Shown piece by piece: positions 1 to 6,040 of a stretch of 22,723 nucleotides of DNA. A model generated the notes under the pieces. That model was not told where the DNA came from. It saw nothing but the letters and a program-made list of their open reading frames with translations, and searched no databases. Position 1 is the stretch's first letter; each line of letters starts with the position of its first letter. Origin of the DNA: a virus; the IMG/VR virus record IMGVR_UViG_3300032053_000559, positions 1-22,723 of that record; one strand, 5' to 3'. The position numbers were made by a program, and so were the translations under genes.

Positions 1-611
1 TCCGTCCCATGTAATTCTTCTTCTACTCCATTAACAACTTTCCAGAATTTTACATCAACTTTGACAGTTCCCGAACGAGTAGTGCTACCCGTACGTTCAA
101 TAAAATAATGAATGCCAGAGATCTCAAATTCAAGTTTGCATTTAAAGCTGGATTTTTGAACATTTAAAACATGGGAACCTTTATAACAACGAGAAGTTTT
201 ATCGAATAAACAAAATATTAACGTATCAAGTATAGATGAATTGTGAGATACTATACCATTAGAATAATATTGCGCAACCTCATCTACTTGAATATCATAT
301 AAATCCTTTCTATATTTTTCTTTAACTACACTACTAATACCAGAAATGCCATCGTTTGTCTGAATTTTGTCTCCGACTTTAATATTTTTTGTTTTTATGA
401 ATTTATTACCATCATTTCTTATAAGATGATCTGGAGAACATGATAATCTTTTTTTATTATTGGTTATTATAGAATAGACATTTGAGTTTTTTGCTGTAAT
501 ATCACATGCTGTTACATGTTTATATCCATATGGAGTATTAACTTTTATATCTAAATCTCCATACTTTCGAAATAGATTATAAATATTCTTTATTGTAACT
601 GATTTTTTCAT
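1..611 (-). CDS. Split-intein C-fragment fused to the ATPase (SbcC/Rad50/T4 gp46-like) C-extein, 3' end off the window
   Basis: This open frame starts at ATG 611 and is still open at base 1 (203 codons visible). Residues 1-124 read as the C-terminal part of an intein. Block B is SCSPDHLI (residues 57-64, with the usual Thr replaced by Ser), block F starts YDIQVDEVAQYY (from residue 105), and block G ends VSHN (121-124), giving the penultimate His and terminal Asn. From Ser125 the text changes to an SMC/Rad50-type ATPase N-lobe: SSILDTLIFCLFDKTSR follows a P-loop Lys in gp46/SbcC relatives. The polypeptide alone lacks GxxxxGK, so it needs the N-extein encoded at 1513-2829. A good Shine-Dalgarno (AGGA, 10 nt spacing) precedes the ATG, which lies 1 nt after the GIY-YIG stop, so this half is translated separately. 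Very AT-rich. The intein reading is firm; actual splicing activity is inferred. Confidence 0.92.
   Translation of the reverse strand, partial: MKKSVTIKNIYNLFRKYGDLDIKVNTPYGYKHVTACDITAKNSNVYSIITNNKKRLSCSPDHLIRNDGNKFIKTKNIKVGDKIQTNDGISGISSVVKEKYRKDLYDIQVDEVAQYYSNGIVSHNSSILDTLIFCLFDKTSRCYKGSHVLNVQKSSFKCKLEFEISGIHYFIERTGSTTRSGTVKVDVKFWKVVNGVEEELHGT
240..611 (-). other. Intein C-fragment (IntC, 124 aa)
   Basis: Sub-feature of the partial ORF at 1-611. It carries intein blocks B, F and G and ends His123-Asn124, with Ser as the first C-extein residue (codon 237-239). At 124 residues it is far longer than the roughly 35-40-residue IntC of canonical split inteins. It therefore contains everything after block A, as in the AceL-TerL class of atypically split inteins. 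No DOD/LAGLIDADG or HNH endonuclease domain lies inside it. Confidence 0.92.
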
Positions 612-612
612 A

Positions 613-1461
613 TTATACTTTTCCTATACACATCCATCCCTTAAACTTAGGTCTTATTCCCCGACATAATTCTGATATATGACCATAACTCAAATGAAAT
701 CGATCACATAAATCTTTTTGATATGTTTTTATTTCTCCAATTATATTATGATGGAATTTATAGTATCCACAAAAGAATGAATTTTTATCTCCTACTAATT
801 TTCCTTTATTTGACTCTGATATTTTTTGTTTTGTGTTTTCTAAACAAATTCGTCCTATATTAGATTTTTTGATTTTCTCCTTGGTTTCTATTGAATGATG
901 GGTTCCCGTGCGATTGTGTCCATAAATATTAATATGTTTTAATGCCGATATTCTCATTTTCTTTTTTATAACATCGGATAATGGCCCATGTTTTATTCCA
1001 ATGTGAGATTCTCTAAGTTTTTCTATAGTTTCCGCTCTTCGTTTAATTCCAAAATTTGTTCCACATATTGGAGCAATATTATATTCTGGATTAATTTTAT
1101 TCTTATAATATTGTTCTAATATTATACAATTGTAGTTATTACAGGTTTCTAATATTAAAAATCTAAAATTTATTTTATCATACTTATTCCACGCCCGCTG
1201 GAAAATAATAGAATGATGTTTATTTTTATGCAAATCATTAATATGACGCTTTATTCTTTTGTATAAATTGGTTGTTGACCCAATATAAGATTTATTATTG
1301 ATATTATTTACTATTTGATATACTCCTACTTTTATAGTATTTTTCCATTCGTTTTCGGTTAATTTTATCCCTGTGTCGGTAATAATATTCCAAATTCCGT
1401 TTTCGTTGAGCAACAATAAGTTCTTCATATGTATAATATTTTTTATATCTTCCCATAACAT
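613..1461 (-). CDS. GIY-YIG homing endonuclease with NUMOD-type C-terminal DNA-binding modules, inserted between the split-intein halves
   Basis: Free-standing GIY-YIG nuclease. Numbering from ATG 1461: G46-V-Y48 and Y59-I-G61 form the signature, R69/R72 lie in LYKRIKRH, and the catalytic Glu is E116 in ILEQYYKNK. The C-terminus has two NUMOD3-like repeats (around 192-203 and 209-220) and a helix-turn-helix-like tail (KDLCDRFHLSYGHISELCRG, 249-268) ending in KGW, as in intron- and phage-borne homing enzymes. The stop is 1 nt from the IntC ATG. The 5' end is uncertain. ATG 1461 is only 1 nt from the Shine-Dalgarno, whereas ATG 1456 of an overlapping frame is ideally spaced. Residues 1-44 do not look like a domain, so translation may begin at 1428 or reach this frame by a +1 shift from the mini-ORF at 1304-1456. 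The nuclease call is secure; the start is not. Confidence 0.88.
   Translation of the reverse strand: MLWEDIKNIIHMKNLLLLNENGIWNIITDTGIKLTENEWKNTIKVGVYQIVNNINNKSYIGSTTNLYKRIKRHINDLHKNKHHSIIFQRAWNKYDKINFRFLILETCNNYNCIILEQYYKNKINPEYNIAPICGTNFGIKRRAETIEKLRESHIGIKHGPLSDVIKKKMRISALKHINIYGHNRTGTHHSIETKEKIKKSNIGRICLENTKQKISESNKGKLVGDKNSFFCGYYKFHHNIIGEIKTYQKDLCDRFHLSYGHISELCRGIRPKFKGWMCIGKV
1304..1456 (-). CDS. Basic mini-ORF (50 aa) leading the GIY-YIG cassette, paralog of the mini-ORF at 6813-6950
   Basis: Overlaps the 5' part of the GIY-YIG ORF in another frame. It starts MGRYKKYYTYEE and contains a Lys/Arg/Tyr-rich helical stretch around NRKRMEKYY, with Shine-Dalgarno GAAGGA 6 nt before its ATG. 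It is real rather than a shadow because the unrelated HNH cassette at 6041 has the same kind of leader peptide (MGRKKKYDS, then a run ending RKRMDRYWRKKG), with matching spacing and a matching 5' untranslated sequence. A basic DNA-contacting peptide or the displaced N-terminal module of the endonuclease are both possible. If one base is skipped in TATAAAAGTAGG near its end, the frame runs straight into KVGVYQIVNN of the GIY-YIG domain. Function unknown. Confidence 0.65.
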   Translation of the reverse strand: MGRYKKYYTYEELIVAQRKRNLEYYYRHRDKINRKRMEKYYKSRSISNSK

Positions 1462-1483
1462 TTCCTTCTTTAATAAATATAAT

Positions 1484-1504
1484 CATCCAACAAAAAACAT
1501 CCAA
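1484..1504 (-). repeat. Direct heptamer repeat around TTTTTTG in the leader of the GIY-YIG cassette
   Basis: On the minus strand TTGGATG is followed by TTTTTTG and then by TTGGATG again. The same architecture with a different heptamer (TTCCGTG) occurs at 6978-6998 in front of the HNH cassette, at an equivalent distance from the mini-ORF start. It may be an operator for autoregulation or a relic of cassette insertion; which is not known. Confidence 0.6.
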
Positions 1505-1512
1505 CAAATATT

Positions 1513-2829
1513 TTATTTTAACTCCTCGGGTAAAAATCCTAATTTTTTTATTATTTCATCTTTATCATATTCTATGTCTATTTCAGTATTTTTATCTACA
1601 CATTTTCCGGATGCGTTTGGACCAAATATTCCATATACTCCGTTCATATTAGTAAAATCTATAACATTATCTTCACCAAATTTAAATGTATTTGACCATT
1701 CCATTTTTATAGGTTTCCATTTCAAATTACGAGGAAACTCGTCTCGTTTGATGAGAAGATTGGTATTCTTGTTAATGGTTAGAATATCATCCAATTTCTG
1801 TTGGTCTGTGATTTGTAATTTTTTCGTGATGAATTCCGTAATGAGACGACTTTGATAGTCAACATTTGTCAGATCCGTCAGAACAATATCCTTGCATAAA
1901 GGAATGATGTCTTTCTCATCTCGTTCTTGGTCCATCCTAACATAAGTAATTTCAACTACATTTGTCTTTTGTTTGATGTCTGCAATGACCAATTTTACTT
2001 CGGAAGCAATACTCTCGAAACACTTGACACGGAGGCGGACTTGCTTCGGCAATGAAGTCAAATCGGTAGTCAATTTTCCCTTTTGTACCTCAATAGTGAA
2101 ATAACCAAAATTATTGAGAACTTCGCAATGAGTATAAGTTCTTAAAGTTAAATCCCACAGGCTATATCCGTGACCTTTAAGAGATTCTCCATGATTTTGC
2201 ATGATAAGTGATCCGGGATAATGTATATCTCCCAATAATGCCATATCATGATAATCAAATAACGGAGGCATGATTGCGGGGTTACTGATAGAGTACCCAT
2301 TTTCTAATGATGCCTGATCTACTGTCCCATGAAATAATGCAATTGTATGCTCATATTGATTTCGATAGATGGCAGGAATATCTTTACCAAACATGTATTT
2401 ATCCGGGTCATCAAATATACTCATGTTATTGAATAGTATATTTCCCATTCCATATAATCCGGATGATTTGAGATAAAATAGGGTTGGGTGGTTTATTGCT
2501 TCTATGATAGGACTCAAACTATCCAATCTGTTTTTATTTGAAAGTATGGCATCGTGTTGTCCGGCTACGATAACAGTAGGACACATATTAGCACATTTGG
2601 TAAGAAAATAGGATAATAACTCTATACATTCTGGTTGCAAATCTATTTTTGAATGCAATAAATCTCCTACTATAACAATACACGTTTCTTCTTTCGGAAG
2701 CATTTCAATGTCTTTAAACAAGCGATTAAATACTTCTCGATACTCATCGTGTCTCTTATTAAGACGAATGTGTACGTCAGCCAAGTGTACTATTTTAGAA
2801 TATTTTTTATTTGCCGGCAATATTTTCAT
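1513..2829 (-). CDS. SbcD/T4 gp47-like nuclease fused to the start of an SbcC/gp46-like ATPase, ending in a split-intein N-fragment
   Basis: Residues 1-350 are a calcineurin-like Mre11/SbcD/gp47 nuclease. Metal-ligand motifs in order are D18-V-H20, G55-D56 with H59, H92-D93 in AGQHD (usual GNHD, Asn replaced by Gln), H167 in LFHGT, and G200-D-I-H203. From about residue 370 an SbcC/Rad50-type ATPase begins (MEWSNTFKFGEDNVIDF), reaching the P-loop GPNASGK at 403-409. Cys410 then opens an intein block A (CVDKNTEIDI), and the protein stops at 438, leaving a 29-residue IntN. The Walker A Ser/Thr is missing and is supplied by the polypeptide at 1-611 after trans-splicing. The start at 2829 overlaps the upstream endonuclease fragment by 23 nt and has no clear Shine-Dalgarno, suggesting coupled translation. 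The usual role is processing DNA ends for recombination-dependent replication. Nuclease-ATPase fusion and intein signature are seen; splicing is inferred. Confidence 0.93.
   Translation of the reverse strand: MKILPANKKYSKIVHLADVHIRLNKRHDEYREVFNRLFKDIEMLPKEETCIVIVGDLLHSKIDLQPECIELLSYFLTKCANMCPTVIVAGQHDAILSNKNRLDSLSPIIEAINHPTLFYLKSSGLYGMGNILFNNMSIFDDPDKYMFGKDIPAIYRNQYEHTIALFHGTVDQASLENGYSISNPAIMPPLFDYHDMALLGDIHYPGSLIMQNHGESLKGHGYSLWDLTLRTYTHCEVLNNFGYFTIEVQKGKLTTDLTSLPKQVRLRVKCFESIASEVKLVIADIKQKTNVVEITYVRMDQERDEKDIIPLCKDIVLTDLTNVDYQSRLITEFITKKLQITDQQKLDDILTINKNTNLLIKRDEFPRNLKWKPIKMEWSNTFKFGEDNVIDFTNMNGVYGIFGPNASGKCVDKNTEIDIEYDKDEIIKKLGFLPEELK
1516..1602 (-). other. Intein N-fragment (IntN, 29 aa)
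   Basis: Codons 410-438 of the nuclease-ATPase precursor. It begins with the nucleophile Cys (TGT, 1600-1602) directly after the P-loop Lys, continues CVDKNTEIDIEYDKDE and ends EELK before TAA. Only block A is present. Block B, with its conserved His, is in the separately encoded IntC at 240-611. Confidence 0.9.
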
Positions 2830-3028
2830 AAATGTGTTTTATAACGCTTTCTTCATCGAACTCATTTTCCTTTATACGAAGAAGCTTACATTTTAAGTAA
2901 GATTTTATTTCTTCTTCTCTTCTTTTGTCTTTTTCTCGCAAATTTCCATCTATATTATAGTGAGAGTTTTCATCCCATTCAATTACTATGTTTAAATTCG
3001 GTTCATAATAATCTACAAAATATCCCAA
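2807..3028 (-). pseudogene. C-terminal fragment of a Vsr-like (EDxHD-type, PD-(D/E)XK fold) homing endonuclease
   Basis: The frame opens at TTG 3028, with an in-frame TAA four codons upstream. It encodes 73 residues that read as the second half of a Vsr-like nuclease domain: GYFVDYYEPNLNIVIEWDEN, then a His, a charged helix LREKDKRREEE, and LKCKLLRIKE. This pattern is standard for free-standing phage homing endonucleases, but those normally carry 100 or more extra N-terminal residues. Here only the catalytic C-terminus remains, beginning 16 nt after the methylase stop. Its 3' end overlaps the start of the gp47-like gene by 23 nt, so ribosomes reading the fragment may deliver initiation to the next gene. 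A short functional protein cannot be excluded; a truncated relic is likelier. Confidence 0.7.
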
Positions 3029-3052
3029 CTCTGTAGATTATTTTCTACATTT
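3007..3052 (-). promoter_or_regulatory. Competing inverted repeats between methylase and endonuclease fragment
   Basis: On the minus strand AATAATCTACA (3032-3042) pairs perfectly over 11 bp with TGTAGATTATT (3007-3017), and the TTG start of the fragment lies in the 14-nt loop. Just upstream TGTAGA, containing the methylase TAG stop, can pair instead with the same TCTACA. The two stems are mutually exclusive. No U-run follows, so this is not a classical terminator. Confidence 0.5.
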
Positions 3053-4001
3053 TATCATAATTCAAAATCAAAAGTTCCTTACCTTTCTTGCCAGATTTTT
3101 CGGGTTCTTTTCCATCTTCATATTTCATTTTTATATCTGCTTTTTCTACATCCGCTCGCTTAGCCGCTTTCATAGTATAGGTCAAATCCCACTTAATCTG
3201 ACGATATTTTGGATCTGAAAACCACTTTTCTATATCGTCATCTTGATTATAGGTAATCATCCATTTATGATTACAATTCTTGATTGTATCAGAAAATTCT
3301 TGATGGTTAAAGTATTCGTGCAACTCCCCATTATTGCCATACAAACTATGTGGAATCTTGTACGGAGGATCCAAAAACACAAACACCCCATCACCTTCGG
3401 GTTTCAGAAGCTCCCGATAATCCAGGTTTGTAATACGAACTTCTTTTACACTATGCATCAATTCACTGGTTTTATGAAGGTTGGCAATACAAGTATCCGT
3501 AAAGTTTTGGTCAAACGCCAGCGGAGCATAAGAACCAATCATTGCCATACCAGAATAAGACAACTTGTTAAGGATATACCACAGACAGGCAGTTTGAAAT
3601 TCATCTTTGGACTCATTTATAAGCTTGCGACAGATTTCATGTAATACCCTTCCTTTCTCAGCACTTTGAGATGGAATCTTCTTTCCATCTACTATATTCC
3701 CAACCACGTCATTTGCTATAACAAATTCTGCCTTCTTAATGGACAAAAATTTCTGCATACCTTGGGGATTCTCGTAGAGTAATTTCCAGAAACAATAAAC
3801 CGGAAAGCATAAATCGTTAATCCAATACACAGCATCTTTCTTGTATTGCATAAGGTATAAACCCACTGAACCACCACCGAAAAATGGCTCCCGGTACTCT
3901 AAAAAATCCTTGACAAAATATTTATCCAAGTACTTCAGCGCATTAGATTTCCCACCCGGGGTTCGGACGCACGTTAACTTTGTTTTGAATTTATCTACCA
4001 T
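3045..4001 (-). CDS. dam: DNA adenine-N6 methyltransferase, D12 (Dam) class
   Basis: 318 aa, close to the usual Dam length. The AdoMet-binding N-terminus has TPGGKSNALKYL (14-25, the PxGGK motif) and EPFFGGGSVG (38-47, motif I). The catalytic motif IV is LDPPYK with D211-P-P-Y214. The target-recognition part lies between them, with NKLSYSGM around 145-152. It transfers a methyl group from AdoMet to adenine N6 in phage DNA, probably to protect against host or rival nucleases or to mark DNA; the recognition sequence (GATC or other) cannot be read here. The start overlaps the end of the upstream 354-aa gene by 7 bases (CCAATGGTAG), so the two are translationally coupled. The C-terminus is Lys/Glu-rich (around 285-310). 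Confidence 0.93.
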   Translation of the reverse strand: MVDKFKTKLTCVRTPGGKSNALKYLDKYFVKDFLEYREPFFGGGSVGLYLMQYKKDAVYWINDLCFPVYCFWKLLYENPQGMQKFLSIKKAEFVIANDVVGNIVDGKKIPSQSAEKGRVLHEICRKLINESKDEFQTACLWYILNKLSYSGMAMIGSYAPLAFDQNFTDTCIANLHKTSELMHSVKEVRITNLDYRELLKPEGDGVFVFLDPPYKIPHSLYGNNGELHEYFNHQEFSDTIKNCNHKWMITYNQDDDIEKWFSDPKYRQIKWDLTYTMKAAKRADVEKADIKMKYEDGKEPEKSGKKGKELLILNYDKM

Positions 4002-5059
4002 TGGTCAATAGGGGTATTATCCTCGATTTTTATCACTTCGTCAATTAATTTTGGCATAAATCCTCCTTGAACATCTCTTACAAATGTATCTAATTTTAGT
4101 TGAGTTAATGGCAGTATGTCTTGAGCAGGAACATTTTCAGTTGGCGAAATCACATACTTAAAATAATTCACCGGGACTTTTGATAAAATCCATCCTCCAT
4201 CGGTATGTCTGAAATGACTGGCGATTTTGTGGTACTCCACTACACCACACACTAGAAATGGAATATATTGCATCACTAGCAAACAATCGAATTGTGGACG
4301 TTGGTGGTTATCACTGGATTGTCCAGACCTAGTATTTGACATTTGGAGATTGTCTTTGATATAATTTGTACGTGACTTTTTGCTTGCCTCTTGATGAAAC
4401 AAATTGTTGGCCATCTTATCCGAAATCGTATAATCTACGCCTGGAATAATCAAGTCATAAGATTTTTCCTCTTCACACTCAAATCCAAATCTCTCCATAG
4501 AATGATCAACATGCCGAGGAATTATAAATCTATCTTCATTCTTCGACCCCAATGTATTTTTGAAATACTGTGCCAAGGAAAGAATTGCGATTAGAGTAGA
4601 ACGCTTAGAAGAAATCATATCAAATGTTTTACGAGTTGCATCTTCATATCGCTTTACATTCTCTTCCGTATCTTCCGACACTGGAATAGCAATGGTTTTT
4701 GACCTAAGTATCCTGACAGTAACGCCACCATCATTTTTCCATACATTTACTCCTTTAACGAGGACACCAGCCATTAACGACCCAGCAATACTCAATTCAT
4801 CATAATTATCCATCGGATAACATCGAACATCGCGTTTTAGATGAAAATGAGTATCATCGCCAGTTGTTTCTGTATAAGGAGAAATCTCATTTTCATAAAC
4901 TTTTTGAATATTAGGCAATCCAAAAAAAGCTTTTTTTGGATTTTCACATCTAATTCCCTCAGACCCAGGAAATATGTGAAAACATTTTCCAACTTCATCA
5001 TGAAATCCTCTGGCATATATTCCATCGCGTTCGTAAAATAAATTCGGTTCCAATTGCAT
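3995..5059 (-). CDS. Unrecognised 354-aa protein between primase and methylase
   Basis: I do not recognise a family. The protein is soluble-looking, with no signal peptide or transmembrane helix. It has a His-rich N-terminal half (FHIFPGSEG, THFHLKRDVRCYP), a hydrophobic segment LLVMQYIPFLVCGVVEY near residues 257-273, and a C-terminal part rich in Val/Ile/Asp. It lies in a tight unit with the primase (its ATG is 3 nt after the primase stop, Shine-Dalgarno TAGGA) and the methylase (7-nt overlap). That context suggests a role in DNA metabolism, but no motif supports a specific activity. Confidence 0.8.
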   Translation of the reverse strand: MQLEPNLFYERDGIYARGFHDEVGKCFHIFPGSEGIRCENPKKAFFGLPNIQKVYENEISPYTETTGDDTHFHLKRDVRCYPMDNYDELSIAGSLMAGVLVKGVNVWKNDGGVTVRILRSKTIAIPVSEDTEENVKRYEDATRKTFDMISSKRSTLIAILSLAQYFKNTLGSKNEDRFIIPRHVDHSMERFGFECEEEKSYDLIIPGVDYTISDKMANNLFHQEASKKSRTNYIKDNLQMSNTRSGQSSDNHQRPQFDCLLVMQYIPFLVCGVVEYHKIASHFRHTDGGWILSKVPVNYFKYVISPTENVPAQDILPLTQLKLDTFVRDVQGGFMPKLIDEVIKIEDNTPIDQW

Positions 5060-5062
5060 AGT

Positions 5063-6016
5063 TTAAAGTCCTAAAGCGTGTCTAAGAAGGTCATCTTCTG
5101 TAAATTGTTGGGACTCACGAATAAGCCCATGTACTTTTTCAAATCCTAATACAGATGGATCTTTGCCATCCAGATGAACGAGATAAACATCAATCCCCAA
5201 CTTCATCATCATCTTACAGTTATTGATTGAATCATCTATTGCGTCATTATCCAGTACCATATTCACCCGTTTGGTTCCGTGAATAAGCATAGACTCACGA
5301 AGTTTTCTTGAAGGATACTTACCAAATAATGGTACGGCATTATTACGAATAGCAATCGCATCGAAAACACCTTCCACAAGGCTTATAGGTTCGTTGTAAT
5401 TGATAAACGACTCAAATCCTATTACATTTTCCAATGATATGTTTGCCTTCTTATATGGAATTAATCCATCAGTTTCATAATACCTTCTACCAATAAAAAA
5501 ATTCAATTTTCCATCTATATCATATGATGGAACTATGATCCGGTGTTCATATTCTCCATCCTCACAAAATCCAATATTATAACGAAATATATCTTCTAAA
5601 ATAATATTCCGCCTTTTCAAATAACACATTGCATTTTTATATTCGGGAGTGTTCGTTGGTTTTGATAATGGTAAAAATTCACTTGGCAACGAAATGTTTT
5701 CGGATATTGACGTATTTGCCGGTGTTCGTCGTAATTTTATATCTTTTATTAGCGGGAACAATCTAGTTCGATATGTCGGTGGGGAATTTGAAAACTTCAA
5801 TAAATCATATAAATTCCCACTATTAGAACAAGTCCAGCAATTAAAAGCGCCAAAAAATTTGCTAGATTCATCAATACAAACTTCAAGTTTTCTTTTAACG
5901 TGGTGACATTGAGGACAAAAATAGACTAACTCATTTCCCCCCTTTCTTTTTCGGGAAATTTGATTCAATGCTTCATCAAGAAGCGTTACAAGCTGATATT
6001 TCTCTAACACAAACAA
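5063..6016 (-). CDS. DnaG-type DNA primase (T4 gp61-like): zinc finger plus Toprim
   Basis: 317 aa. An N-terminal CHC2-type zinc ribbon is visible: C34-P-Q-C37-H38 and C60-W-T-C63. After a linker comes the primase core (around 125-205), then Toprim motifs: the Glu motif SLVEGVFDAIAI (E215) and the DxD motif MVLDNDAID (D256, D258). It makes RNA primers for lagging-strand synthesis alongside a replicative helicase, as T4 gp61 does with gp41. The initiation codon is unusual. The frame has a TAG just upstream and no ATG before the zinc finger, leaving TTG 6016 or GTG 6010, and no convincing Shine-Dalgarno is seen. The HNH endonuclease gene ends 25 nt upstream, so the original 5' end may have been replaced by that insertion. 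Primase identity is firm; the start is uncertain. Confidence 0.92.
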   Translation of the reverse strand: MFVLEKYQLVTLLDEALNQISRKRKGGNELVYFCPQCHHVKRKLEVCIDESSKFFGAFNCWTCSNSGNLYDLLKFSNSPPTYRTRLFPLIKDIKLRRTPANTSISENISLPSEFLPLSKPTNTPEYKNAMCYLKRRNIILEDIFRYNIGFCEDGEYEHRIIVPSYDIDGKLNFFIGRRYYETDGLIPYKKANISLENVIGFESFINYNEPISLVEGVFDAIAIRNNAVPLFGKYPSRKLRESMLIHGTKRVNMVLDNDAIDDSINNCKMMMKLGIDVYLVHLDGKDPSVLGFEKVHGLIRESQQFTEDDLLRHALGL

Positions 6017-6040
6017 ATACTACCACGAATTATGAAAAAA

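Noticed and set aside
613-1512. Group I intron carrying the GIY-YIG gene
   Set aside because: The flanking sequences are coding and match intein blocks at the protein level, and each half has its own start or stop; no intron core structure was recognised.
1373-1855. Plus-strand open frame of about 160 codons
   Set aside because: It lies opposite the GIY-YIG cassette and the nuclease-ATPase gene, has no Shine-Dalgarno, and its Phe/Ile/Ser-rich text is the mirror of AT-rich coding sequence.
3243-3644. Plus-strand open frame inside the methylase
   Set aside because: Antisense shadow of a well-supported enzyme gene.
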